Program-made: the position numbers and the translations under genes
Shown: positions 20,250 to 29,684 of the stretch, piece after piece
Position numbering within the stretch: the first letter of the stretch is position 1
Layout of the letters: each line of letters starts with the position of its first letter
Assembly (NCBI GenBank): GCA_026416455.1
Contig: JAOAFE010000004.1
Location: 1-64,000 of the forward strand
Length of the DNA: 64,000 bases
DNA from: Syntrophales bacterium
GTDB lineage: Bacteria > Desulfobacterota > Syntrophia > Syntrophales > UBA8958
Direction of reading: 5' to 3'
Notes under the pieces: model-generated
What the model was told of the DNA's origin: nothing
What the model saw: the letters and a program-made list of their open reading frames with translations, nothing else
The model's database searches: none

Positions 20250-20951
20250 AGTACGGTTGCAAAAGATCCTTTCTCGGGCGGGGATAGCCTCTCGTCGAAA
20301 GGCCGAGGAGTTGATAAGAGAAGGCAGGGTGACGGTCAACGGAAGAATCGTCCGTGAATTGGGATCGAAGGTTAAAGAGGATGATTTGGTAAAGGTAGAC
20401 GGGATTGCCGTCTCCATTCCAAAGAGATATCGGTATTTTATGGTCTATAAACCTCGCGGTTTTGTAACGACCATGAAGGACCCGCAGGGCGTCCCACGGT
20501 GGCAGAATTGCTTCCGGAGGTATCGGAGCGCTTATTCCCGGTCGGACGTTTGGATTTCGATTCCGAAGGTCTGCTTTTTATGACCAATGATGGTGATTTC
20601 GCTTTTCGCATCCAACATCCCCGTTTCCAGATTTCTAAAGTGTATCGGGTAAAGGTAAAAGGGCATTTTACCCCTGAGCATGCCGAGCTCTTCTCTGGCG
20701 GTCTGGCATTGGAAGACGGCCTTTTGCGGCCGGATGAAGTAAAGATCGAAAAGGTATTGAGTCACCATACGTGGCTTACCGTATCGATTCGAGAAGGAAG
20801 AAAAAGGGTGATCAGAAGGGCGATGAAAAAGCTTGGTTTCCAAGTGATAAGACTTGTGAGAATTAAAATCGGAAAGATTGAACTGGGTAATCTCAAACCC
20901 GGCCGCTATCGGGAGCTAGGGGCAGAGGAAATTAGTGAATTATTATCTTGA
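20230..20951 (+). pseudogene. rluB: Pseudouridine synthase RsuA/RluB family, split by an apparent single-base frameshift near 20490
   Basis: ORF 20230..20583 supplies the S4 domain through MVYKPRGFVTTMKDPQG; ORF 20499..20951 in another frame supplies AELLPEVSERLFPVGRLDFDSEGLL. Inserting one C after 20490 restores QGRPTVAELLPEV. Confidence 0.85.
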
Positions 20952-21025
20952 CATTCAACGGAAAAAGTAATAGTTCCGCCGTCAGATTCATATTGGTAGA
21001 CCACATGGCATATCAAGGAGGTATC

Positions 21026-21307
21026 ATGAATAAGTCTGGACTTATAGAGGAATTGAGTCGGAAAGAAAATTTGACCGAAAAGAAGGCCGCGGAGGTGATA
21101 AACCTTATCTTTAAAGGTTTTTCCGACGAATTGAAGAATGGTGGCCGCATCGAGATTCGAGGTTTTGGAAGCTTCGTCGTTCGCGAGTACAAGGGTTACA
21201 CGGGGCGGAATCCTAAGACGGGGAAAAATATAGAAGTCCCCCCTAAGAGATTGCCCTTCTTTAAAGTCGGCAAGGAATTGAAGGAAAGAGTAGATAAGGG
21301 CAAATAA
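21026..21307 (+). CDS. HU/IHF family DNA-binding protein
   Basis: MNKSGLIEELSRKENLTEKKAAEVINLIF...GRIEIRGFGSFVVREYKGYTGRNPKTGKNIEVPPKRLPFFKVGKELKE; SD AAGGAG upstream. Confidence 0.95.
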   Translation: MNKSGLIEELSRKENLTEKKAAEVINLIFKGFSDELKNGGRIEIRGFGSFVVREYKGYTGRNPKTGKNIEVPPKRLPFFKVGKELKERVDKGK

Positions 21308-21330
21308 AGTTTTTGAGCAAAAAAACATGG

Positions 21331-21364
21331 TAGGGGGTACTTTTAAGTACCCCCTATTTTTTTA
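21331..21364 (+). terminator. Rho-independent terminator after HU gene
   Basis: TAGGGGGTACTT-TT-AAGTACCCCCTA perfect inverted repeat followed by a T run. Confidence 0.9.
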
Positions 21365-21378
21365 GGGCGGGTGGATCC

Positions 21379-22812
21379 GTGAAAAAATACCGAGGTCTTT
21401 TAGTCGCTTTACTCTTCTTCTGTCTGTTGCTTTTAAAATTGGACATTCAACTGCGACTCGAGCCCGGCAGTTGGCGGGAAGGGAAAATGAGCCGTCTTCC
21501 TCCGACGGAATATTGGATGGCGATTTCTCAAGGAAATAAAACAATAGGCTTGGTTCATCGCCTTTTTAGTCAGACGGATGAGGGGTACCGGGTCAAGGAA
21601 GAGATGTTTTTGCGCATAAAGACAATGGGCATTCCTCAAGATATAAAATTATACTTTCATGGAACAGCGGATGCATCACTTAAATTGAAGAAATTTGAGG
21701 CCCAGCTATTTTCTTCCCTTTATCAGACGAAGATAGTGGGAGAGGTGAAAAATAAGCATTTATTGGTAAACATTGGGGGTAAGGACGCGATCCTACCGGT
21801 GAAAGATTCACCCGTTATGGTCAGTGGCCTCTGTCTTGGATCGAAGCAGGGGCGGGTGCCTCTGTTTGATGCCCTGACCGGTACGGTAGAGGAGGCCGAG
21901 GTCGCCTATCTGGGTGAAGAGGTGAGAGAGGTGGCATCAAGGCAGGGAAAGCTTACGCGGATGAGACTTAAATACAGTGGCATAGAAGAAATTCTCTGGT
22001 GTAACGAGAACGGGGAAGTGGTAAGGGAAGAGGGTCCCCTTGGATTCGTCGTCGAAAGGATATCGAAGGATAAAGCCGAAAAGATGCAAAAGGAAATGAA
22101 AGGAGAGGTGGACGTCACGCAGCTTGCCGCCATTCCTTCTAACGTAACGATCCGGGACCCTTCGAAACTGAAAAAATTGACATGTCGCCTAGAGGGGGTT
22201 GAGGGGGAAAATCTGTTTCTCCCAGGGGATAGGCAGAAATTGCAGGGACATTTACTCGTCATCGAAAGGGAAAATCTCTCAGCCCGTCGAGGACAGATTA
22301 AAACGGATGTATTCCCCAATTGGGCCCTCAACTCCACACCTTTTATCCCAGTAGGCCATCCGGAATTGAAGATGGTGGTAGAGAAAACGATATCCCCAAG
22401 CGATATCCCAGTAGAAAAGGCGCGCCGTATAGTGCAATGGGTGTATAGGACATTGGAAAAATGGCCGGTCGCTTCTTTAGCTGATGGGGTATCCATTTTG
22501 AAGCGCCGTCGAGGAGACTGCACAGAGCACGCGATTCTAGTTGCCGCTTTAGGGAGGACAGCCGGCCTCCCCACCGCCGTAGAGACGGGGCTCGTTTATC
22601 GAGAAGGAAAATTTTTCTATCATGCCTGGAATGCATTTTATTTTGACGATCACGGTTGGGTCACGGCCGATGCCGTTTTCAACCAGTTTCCTGCCGATTG
22701 TACTCACATCCGCTTTTCCCGGGGAGATTTCGGAAAGGAGATATCTCCCCTAGCTAATATCATCGGAAAATTAAAAATAACCATCGTCGGGATAGAATAT
22801 GATCGTTCTTGA
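21379..22812 (+). CDS. Transglutaminase-like domain protein
   Basis: RRGDCTEHAILVAALGRTAGLPTAVETGLVY (Cys) with YHAWNAFYFDDHGWVTADAVF (His/Asp). Confidence 0.85.
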   Translation: MKKYRGLLVALLFFCLLLLKLDIQLRLEPGSWREGKMSRLPPTEYWMAISQGNKTIGLVHRLFSQTDEGYRVKEEMFLRIKTMGIPQDIKLYFHGTADASLKLKKFEAQLFSSLYQTKIVGEVKNKHLLVNIGGKDAILPVKDSPVMVSGLCLGSKQGRVPLFDALTGTVEEAEVAYLGEEVREVASRQGKLTRMRLKYSGIEEILWCNENGEVVREEGPLGFVVERISKDKAEKMQKEMKGEVDVTQLAAIPSNVTIRDPSKLKKLTCRLEGVEGENLFLPGDRQKLQGHLLVIERENLSARRGQIKTDVFPNWALNSTPFIPVGHPELKMVVEKTISPSDIPVEKARRIVQWVYRTLEKWPVASLADGVSILKRRRGDCTEHAILVAALGRTAGLPTAVETGLVYREGKFFYHAWNAFYFDDHGWVTADAVFNQFPADCTHIRFSRGDFGKEISPLANIIGKLKITIVGIEYDRS

Positions 22813-23530
22813 AGAAGTTACCAAGAATTACGGTGCCCTGAGGGCGGTTGACGGCATTTCCTTAAGGGTCGAAGCTGGCGAAATCTTCGGTCTCCTGGGT
22901 CCTAACGGGGCGGGTAAAACAACCACCTTACGCCTTATGGGAGGTATTATTTTGCCGGATAGTGGAAGAATTACGATCGGAGGTATTTCACTTTTACAAG
23001 ACCCGGTTGCAGCTAAAAAAATAATCGGTTTTATACCTGACCGACCTTACGTTTACGAAAAACTAACGGGACGAGAGTTTCTTCAATTCATAGCCGACGT
23101 TTATCGGTTGGAGAGATCACGGGCGATGAAAAGGGCCGATAGTTTACTGGAAATGTTCGGTTTGGACGGTCGGCAAAACGATCTGGTGGAATCTTATTCT
23201 CACGGAATGAAACAGCGTCTTGTGATCATCTCGGCCCTGCTACATGATCCACAGGTTATCATCGTTGACGAACCTATGGTCGGTTTGGATCCCGCCGGGG
23301 TGAAACTCGTGCGCGAGACCTTGCAGGAACAGGCCAAGCGGGGGAGCACCGTTTTTCTCTCCACTCATACTCTCTCACTGGCAGAGGAGATTTGTGATCG
23401 AATCGGTATCATCCACCGAGGGCGACTTTTGGCGACGGGCACGATGGAAGAACTTAGACACTTAGTTCAAACAGGGGTTCAGGACTTGGAATCGATCTTC
23501 CTCAAAATCACGATGGAGGATATAAATTGA
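22799..23530 (+). CDS. ABC transporter ATP-binding protein
   Basis: LLGPNGAGKTTTLR, YSHGMKQRLVIISALLHDPQVIIVDEPMVGLDP. Confidence 0.93.
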   Translation: MIVLEEVTKNYGALRAVDGISLRVEAGEIFGLLGPNGAGKTTTLRLMGGIILPDSGRITIGGISLLQDPVAAKKIIGFIPDRPYVYEKLTGREFLQFIADVYRLERSRAMKRADSLLEMFGLDGRQNDLVESYSHGMKQRLVIISALLHDPQVIIVDEPMVGLDPAGVKLVRETLQEQAKRGSTVFLSTHTLSLAEEICDRIGIIHRGRLLATGTMEELRHLVQTGVQDLESIFLKITMEDIN

Positions 23531-25218
23531 ATTCGTCACTTCCTTTTTGGCGCGTTCGTTTTCTTACGATAAGAAATCAACTTTTTTCACAGGAAAGAAG
23601 ACATCAGGGAGTGAAAATCGCGTGTGGTGGAAGCCTTGGGGTTATTTTCTGGCTCGTTATTTTTTTCGTGTTCTATCGGGTGTTGACTTACTTTCAACGA
23701 GTCGATGTGTTAGGCGATATGCTGGCCATGAAACTCCTGCATATGATCATTGTGACCAGTTTTTTTGTCTTGGTTTTGAGCCACCTCATCGTCGGACTCT
23801 CCAAACTGTATCTCGCTCGTGATCTGAATCTGGTCTATGTGTTACCTCTCCCCGCTAGGGAGGTTTTCCGTACCCGTATCTGGGAGGTAGCTTTCGATGC
23901 CTCCTGGATGGTGCTGTTGTTCGGATTTCCCGTGTTTCTGTCTTATGGCCTCGTTTATAAGGCTAATCTGCTTTTCTACTTTCTATCCCTCTGTGCAATG
24001 ATTGCTTTGTGTCTTGTCGCCTCGGGTTTGAGTGCAGTCCTTATTCTTTTGGCCGGGGCCTTTATTCCCGCGGGGAGATTAAAAGTAGGGCTTTCCCTTA
24101 TTACCGTACTCGTCGTGGTTTTTGTTGTAGTGGCAGTTAGATTGCTGCGTCCGGAGCAATTGGTAAATCCGGAGCAGTTCTCTCAGGTAGCGCATTATCT
24201 TTCTTCCCTAAAGGTCTCCTCTTCTCCTATCTTGCCTACAACTTGGGTATATGATGCCGTGCGTCTCGCCTTGGGTAAGGCAGGCTTTTTCTCTGCTCTG
24301 CACAATCTCGCCCTTGCCTTTACCGGCGCCGGCACGCTTTATTACTTGGGTAGCTATTTGGCGGAAAAATATCTAACCCGGGGTTTCACGTTGGCCGAGA
24401 CCGTGCATACAAGGGCCTTAGGTGGAAAAAGGGCTTATTGGAGACGAAGATGGCCGATTATTTCCGGTGATATAGAAGCCTTTGTTACAAAAGAATGGAA
24501 AACTTTTTTTCGCGATCCATCACAATGGCCGCAACTTTTTCTCATCATCGTGCTCATTGGTATTTATCTGTACAATTTTTCCGTCCTTCCTTTAGATAAA
24601 AGCCCCATTCAAACGGTTTATCTTCAAAATGTCTTTTCCTTCCTCAACGTTGGCCTTACGGCGTTTGTTTTGACGGCTATTGCTGCTAGGTTCGTCTATC
24701 CAGCCGTGAGTTTGGAAGGGAAGGCTTTTTGGATCGTCCTTTCGGCCCCCACACGTGTGGGCAGATTCTTGATGATAAAATTTTTCTTCTATTTAATTCC
24801 CTTGCTTTTCCTTTCCGAAGGGCTCATCATCAGCACGAACCTGCTTCTGGGAGTCGAACCCCTCATGATGGTCATTTCCGCTGGGACGATGTTGTTGATC
24901 GTACCGATGGTCACCGCTTTGGCATTGGCATTTGGGATCGCATTTCCATTCTTCCACAATGAAAACCCTATGGAGGTTGTAACTAGTTTTGGCGGTATCC
25001 TGTATATGATTGTGAGTACCCTTTTGGTAGTGATCGTCATTCTTTTGGAGGCCGGTCCGGTGTACCATCTATTCATGGCGCAAATGAGAGGAGAAAGTAT
25101 GTCGGTACTTCAAATTCTATGGTCGTGTACTTCCCTGATAATTATCGTTTTTCTTTCCATCTCTACCGTTGTCATCTCTATGAGGGAAGGAAAGAGGCGA
25201 ATCACTTCGATGAATTGA
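23527..25218 (+). CDS. ABC exporter permease (multi-spanning)
   Basis: 563 aa, many hydrophobic segments, 4-nt overlap with ATPase gene. Confidence 0.75.
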   Translation: MNSSLPFWRVRFLTIRNQLFSQERRHQGVKIACGGSLGVIFWLVIFFVFYRVLTYFQRVDVLGDMLAMKLLHMIIVTSFFVLVLSHLIVGLSKLYLARDLNLVYVLPLPAREVFRTRIWEVAFDASWMVLLFGFPVFLSYGLVYKANLLFYFLSLCAMIALCLVASGLSAVLILLAGAFIPAGRLKVGLSLITVLVVVFVVVAVRLLRPEQLVNPEQFSQVAHYLSSLKVSSSPILPTTWVYDAVRLALGKAGFFSALHNLALAFTGAGTLYYLGSYLAEKYLTRGFTLAETVHTRALGGKRAYWRRRWPIISGDIEAFVTKEWKTFFRDPSQWPQLFLIIVLIGIYLYNFSVLPLDKSPIQTVYLQNVFSFLNVGLTAFVLTAIAARFVYPAVSLEGKAFWIVLSAPTRVGRFLMIKFFFYLIPLLFLSEGLIISTNLLLGVEPLMMVISAGTMLLIVPMVTALALAFGIAFPFFHNENPMEVVTSFGGILYMIVSTLLVVIVILLEAGPVYHLFMAQMRGESMSVLQILWSCTSLIIIVFLSISTVVISMREGKRRITSMN

Positions 25219-25227
25219 CGAGGAAAA

Positions 25228-26004
25228 ATGAAGGCCATCTTCGTGTCAGATGTTCATCTAAGAAGGAGAGACGAAAACAACTATAGATTTTTTATGGATT
25301 TCCTATCTTACCTCGAGATGGGGTCGGTCCCGGGCCATTCGGGGGACCAGGTTAACCATCTCTATCTGCTCGGTGATATTTTCGATTTTTGGTTTGCCCG
25401 GAAAGAGGTCATCTACCCTGAATATCAACCCGTCTTAGAAAAACTAAAAGAGCTTAAAAGAAGGGGGGTACAAATTTTTTATTTCGAGGGGAACCACGAT
25501 TTTTTCCTTAGAGAATACTTTTCCCACTCGATAGAAGCGATTGTGTATGAAGACTGGGGAGATATTACAATCGACGGGCATCGCTTTCTTCTCGCCCACG
25601 GGGATTTGATCGATCGCCAGAACCGCTCCTACTTGATGTTAAGAAGCCTCCTCCGAAGCCGGGCGTTTTATCTCTTTCAGAGAATCCTTCCTCTTAAATT
25701 CGTATGGCGGATTGCCGGCTTCAGTTCTGATTTAGGAAAAGAAAAGAGGCAATCGGGAGAAGAGAACTTGTTGAATATTATGCATAGTTATGCCCTTAAG
25801 TGTTTTGCCCAGGGTTACGATGCGGCCATTTTTGGCCACTGTCACTTACCGCGCCTCTACAGTTATCATAGAGAAGAGAAAAATAAGGTATTTGCCGTGC
25901 TAGGTGATTGGTTGAAGTACTTTACCTTCGTTTATTATCGGGATGGACGCATAGATCTCAAGCATATGACGGGGCGAAATATTGGTTCTGGACTTTTGGG
26001 GTAG
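25228..26004 (+). CDS. UDP-2,3-diacylglucosamine diphosphatase-like metallophosphoesterase (LpxH-like)
   Basis: FVSDVHL, LLGDIFDFWF, FEGNHDFFL, LAHGDLIDRQNRSYLMLRSLLRSR, FGHCHLPR. Confidence 0.8.
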   Translation: MKAIFVSDVHLRRRDENNYRFFMDFLSYLEMGSVPGHSGDQVNHLYLLGDIFDFWFARKEVIYPEYQPVLEKLKELKRRGVQIFYFEGNHDFFLREYFSHSIEAIVYEDWGDITIDGHRFLLAHGDLIDRQNRSYLMLRSLLRSRAFYLFQRILPLKFVWRIAGFSSDLGKEKRQSGEENLLNIMHSYALKCFAQGYDAAIFGHCHLPRLYSYHREEKNKVFAVLGDWLKYFTFVYYRDGRIDLKHMTGRNIGSGLLG

Positions 26005-26051
26005 AGCGTGCTAATGCGCACTCAATTTATTTTTATGGGAGAAAATTATCT

Positions 26052-26909
26052 ATGAATTTCTGTGGGTTACATGGTCCACAGTCTGAATATGGGTACTCGC
26101 GTTTTGTCGTTCTACCCGTTCCATACGATGCGACAACTTCCTATCAGGGGGGTACGCGTTGGGGGCCGCAGGCGATTATCACCGCCTCTCAATATTTGGA
26201 GTGGTACGATGAAGAGCTTGAAATAGAGCCGTGTGATAAGGGTATTCATACAGCATCTTACGTAGAATGCGATGCCCGTGGTCCGGAGCACATGGTATCG
26301 TTGATGGAAGAGAGGGTCAGGGACGTTTTGAAGGATAAAAAAATTCCCGTTCTCCTTGGTGGAGAGCATACCATAACTGTAGGAGCTGTTCGCGCCCTAA
26401 AAGAGTACTACCCCGATATTTCGGTTCTTCACCTCGATGCACATGCTGATTTGCGGGATATGTATCAAAAGAGTCGTTACAGTCATGCATGTGTGGCCCG
26501 CAGAATTTTCGAAATATGTCCTATCGTCCAGGTGGGAATTCGGAGCCTAAGTCGGGAAGAGGCGGTTTTTATCAAGGAAAAAAAAGTGTCTTCCCTTTCT
26601 GCGCAATTTGTGATGGAAAATGACGATTGGATAGAAAAAGTATTGGGGTGTTTAAAAAACGACGTCTATATAACGATTGACGTAGATTGTTTAGATCCGT
26701 CGGTCATGCCGGCGACGGGGACCCCCGAGCCGGGGGGACTAACTTATCGGGATGTAGTAAGATTGCTCAAGGCGGTGACACAAAATTTTCAAGTGCGAGG
26801 TTTTGATCTCGTTGAATTGGCGCCCATACCGGGGATGGTAGCACCAGATTTTCTTTGTGCCCGTCTTGTCTATCGATTGATAGGTTATATAGAAAATAAT
26901 AAAGAGTGA
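26052..26909 (+). CDS. speB: Agmatinase (arginase/ureohydrolase family)
   Basis: [60 protein letters not shown]. Confidence 0.9.
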   Translation: MNFCGLHGPQSEYGYSRFVVLPVPYDATTSYQGGTRWGPQAIITASQYLEWYDEELEIEPCDKGIHTASYVECDARGPEHMVSLMEERVRDVLKDKKIPVLLGGEHTITVGAVRALKEYYPDISVLHLDAHADLRDMYQKSRYSHACVARRIFEICPIVQVGIRSLSREEAVFIKEKKVSSLSAQFVMENDDWIEKVLGCLKNDVYITIDVDCLDPSVMPATGTPEPGGLTYRDVVRLLKAVTQNFQVRGFDLVELAPIPGMVAPDFLCARLVYRLIGYIENNKE

Positions 26910-26926
26910 GGAGGGAGAATGGAGAA

Positions 26927-27475
26927 ATGGACACCTTTGTCCCGCGAAAAGTGTTTTTTACGAAAGGGGTAGGCACCCATAAAGAGGAACTGCATTCTTT
27001 TGAGCTGGCACTACGAGATGCCGGCATCGAAAAATTCAATCTCGTGCAGGTTTCCAGCATTCTACCACCGGGATGTAAGGTGATATCCAAGAGTAAAGGT
27101 TTAAAAGAGTTAAAACCAGGCGCCATGACCTTTTGTGTCATGAGTAGATGCTGTACCAATGAGCCGCGGAGACTTTTGGTGGCTTCAATTGGATGTGCCA
27201 TTCCAGCCGACAAGCGGGCCTACGGTTACATAAGCGAACATCACGCCTTCGGGCAGACAGAAAAACAGGCGGGCGAATATGCTGAAGATCTAGCCGCCGC
27301 CATGCTAGCCTCCACTTTGGGCATTGATTTCAACATAGAAGAAAGCTGGGACGAAAAGAAAGAAATCTTCAAAATAAGTGGTAAAATAGTTAAAACAAGA
27401 AATATAACCCAATCGAGTGTGACCAAGGGGAATGGTTATACGACGGTAATTGCAGCGGCAGTTTTTGTTTTCTAA
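26927..27475 (+). CDS. pdaD: Pyruvoyl-dependent arginine decarboxylase
   Basis: [33 protein letters not shown] (pyruvoyl-forming Ser region), adjacent to agmatinase. Confidence 0.9.
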   Translation: MDTFVPRKVFFTKGVGTHKEELHSFELALRDAGIEKFNLVQVSSILPPGCKVISKSKGLKELKPGAMTFCVMSRCCTNEPRRLLVASIGCAIPADKRAYGYISEHHAFGQTEKQAGEYAEDLAAAMLASTLGIDFNIEESWDEKKEIFKISGKIVKTRNITQSSVTKGNGYTTVIAAAVFVF

Positions 27476-27497
27476 ATAAAATGGAGTAAAGTGGGCC

Positions 27498-29681
27498 GTG
27501 CAATCCTTCCCTCCCGAAGAGGCGTGGCTGGCCATTGTTCCCTCTTTAATGGGAACTTTTGTTTGCCTCGGGTTGGTCATAGCGTCTTTTTTCTGGGGTC
27601 GACGAAGGAGCGTCGATTACCTGTTTGCCGCCATCTGCTTCATGGGGGCGCTCATCAATGCCGACCTATCTCTCATCAATATTATAGAAGATGAAAGCAC
27701 AGCCCTGATTATTGATCGGTTAACTTACTATATATTCGTTTTCGGCCCCGCCGTTTATATCCATTTTATTCACGTGTGGCTAAAAATAGAACGGAGACGA
27801 TGGGTCGTTTTCGGAGCTTACGTTTTTGGTGTAGCCTTTAGCTTTTCTATCTTTTCCGATCAATTTATTGCCGGTTTTCATTATTACACCTTTGGGCGCA
27901 TAGCGAAGGGTGGAATCCTGTATCAATTATTTACCTTGTATTGTGCAATTACGGTCATATACATTCTCTTTCAGCTTTATATCTCCATGGAACAAAAAAA
28001 CAACGAGGAAAGAAACCGAATCAAGTACATTCTGTCCGGATTGGGTTTGGCTTCCCTATTATTGGCATTAAACATAATTCCTACCTATGGTTATGATGTT
28101 TACCCCTTAGGTAGTTTAAGCTTCATACCGGCCATTATCCTTGCCATCGGTGTGCTGAAATACGATCTGCTCGATATGGGCACCGTCTTGAGAAAAAGTA
28201 TAACCTATACCATACTTACCGTTGCCCTGGCTTTCGTTTATATCACCATCGCTACCATCGTAAATGCAAGTATGGCGACCATTTCTCCTCTGAAGGAGTC
28301 TCTCCTTCCTCCCCTTCTCAGTGCCTTGATAATGGTTGCCGTTTTCAATCCTACCAAAAACTTTGTTCAAAAAACGATCGCGCACGTGTTTTTCCGCCGT
28401 CAGGTTGATTATGAAGTCGTATTAGAGGAAGTGAGCGCCAAACTGGCCTCTCTGGTCAATTTGGAGGAACTTTGTCGTTTCATTACATCATGGTTGATGG
28501 AAACCCTAAATGTATCACAGGCGATATTATTCCTAAGGCAGGAAGAATGCTTCGAACCGATGGGCGCGCAGGCAGGCATGGTTAGGGTCAACCTTTCCCA
28601 TCCATTGTTTTCCACTGCCCTCGTAAAAGGACAGCCTTTGCATGCATATCGAGTGGAAAGGCTTCCGGTGTCCGAAATCGAGAAAAAGGCATTAAGGGAT
28701 TTTTTTACGCCCCTGTCCGTTTCTTTAGTCGTGCCCGTTATCCACCACGCACATCTAACCGCCTTTTTTGTCCTCGGTGAAAAAAGATCGGGAGAGGTAT
28801 TCCTGCGGGAAGAAGTAAGATTGCTTATGACTCTAGCCCATCAAATGGGCATTGCTATAGAAAACGCCAAGGCTTTCGCGGAAATAAAGGCTTGGAGTGA
28901 AACTTTAGAGAAAAAGGTCGAGGAAAGGACAAGAGAATTGGCGCAGGCTCTTAAAGAAAAGGAACTTGCGCAAAAACAAATGATTCGCTCCGAGGCCTTA
29001 GCAGCTATTGGGGAACTGGTAGCCGGGACGGCTCACGAATTGAACAATCCCCTCTCTTCCGCCATGAGCCTCCTCCAGAGTTCGGTAGAAGAAATAAGGG
29101 AAAAGGGCCCCGATGTCGGTATAAGGGAAATGGTAGACGATCTGGAATTTGCCCGGAAAGAATTGAAGCGGGCAGCCGATATCGTAAAGAGTTTGCTTGA
29201 TGTGTCACGCCAAACCCACCATTATTTGGAAGACGTAGATTTGAATCACGTCATCGCAGATGCCCTACGAGTGCTTCACAACATGATCAAAAAAATGGAC
29301 GTGCAAATAAATACCGATCTCGCCCCCGATTTACCAAGATTTAAAGGCAACTTTGCTCAGCTCGGACAGGTGTTTATCAACATAATAAAAAATGCCATTC
29401 AAGCGTTACCTGACGGAAAAGGTGAGATTTTTCTCTCGACCTACCGGGAGGGGAATTGTATAATAGCCACCTGCGCTGATACGGGATGTGGTATTCCTGA
29501 TGAATTGAAAGAGCAGGTTTTCAAACCCTTCTTCACTACCAAGACAGTGGGTGAAGGGACGGGTTTAGGTTTATACATCTGCCATGAATTGGTCAGGCGA
29601 CATAATGGCAGCATTACCATCAAGGATCGTCCAGGAGGGGGAACAATTGTTCGACTGGAATTTCCGTTAGGGAGGGAATGA
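27498..29681 (+). CDS. Histidine kinase with N-terminal multi-TM sensor region and GAF-like domain
   Basis: 7TM-like N-terminus, GELVAGTAHELNNPLSSAMSLLQ (H box), NIIKNAIQALPDG, DTGCGIPDELKEQVFKPFFTTK, GTGLGLYI. Confidence 0.9.
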   Translation: MQSFPPEEAWLAIVPSLMGTFVCLGLVIASFFWGRRRSVDYLFAAICFMGALINADLSLINIIEDESTALIIDRLTYYIFVFGPAVYIHFIHVWLKIERRRWVVFGAYVFGVAFSFSIFSDQFIAGFHYYTFGRIAKGGILYQLFTLYCAITVIYILFQLYISMEQKNNEERNRIKYILSGLGLASLLLALNIIPTYGYDVYPLGSLSFIPAIILAIGVLKYDLLDMGTVLRKSITYTILTVALAFVYITIATIVNASMATISPLKESLLPPLLSALIMVAVFNPTKNFVQKTIAHVFFRRQVDYEVVLEEVSAKLASLVNLEELCRFITSWLMETLNVSQAILFLRQEECFEPMGAQAGMVRVNLSHPLFSTALVKGQPLHAYRVERLPVSEIEKKALRDFFTPLSVSLVVPVIHHAHLTAFFVLGEKRSGEVFLREEVRLLMTLAHQMGIAIENAKAFAEIKAWSETLEKKVEERTRELAQALKEKELAQKQMIRSEALAAIGELVAGTAHELNNPLSSAMSLLQSSVEEIREKGPDVGIREMVDDLEFARKELKRAADIVKSLLDVSRQTHHYLEDVDLNHVIADALRVLHNMIKKMDVQINTDLAPDLPRFKGNFAQLGQVFINIIKNAIQALPDGKGEIFLSTYREGNCIIATCADTGCGIPDELKEQVFKPFFTTKTVGEGTGLGLYICHELVRRHNGSITIKDRPGGGTIVRLEFPLGRE

Positions 29682-29684
29682 GGT

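Noticed and set aside
20480-20505. Programmed ribosomal frameshift in the rluB-like gene
   Set aside because: No slippery heptamer or run at the frame junction; a missing base is the simpler explanation.
20948-20976. Promoter for the HU gene (TTGACA-N17-TAGTTC)
   Set aside because: -35 is perfect but the -10 match is poor and the region overlaps the end of the preceding gene; not listed as a feature.
21906-22574. 222-aa minus-strand ORF
   Set aside because: Antisense shadow of the transglutaminase-like gene; Ser/Arg-rich translation typical of antisense frames.
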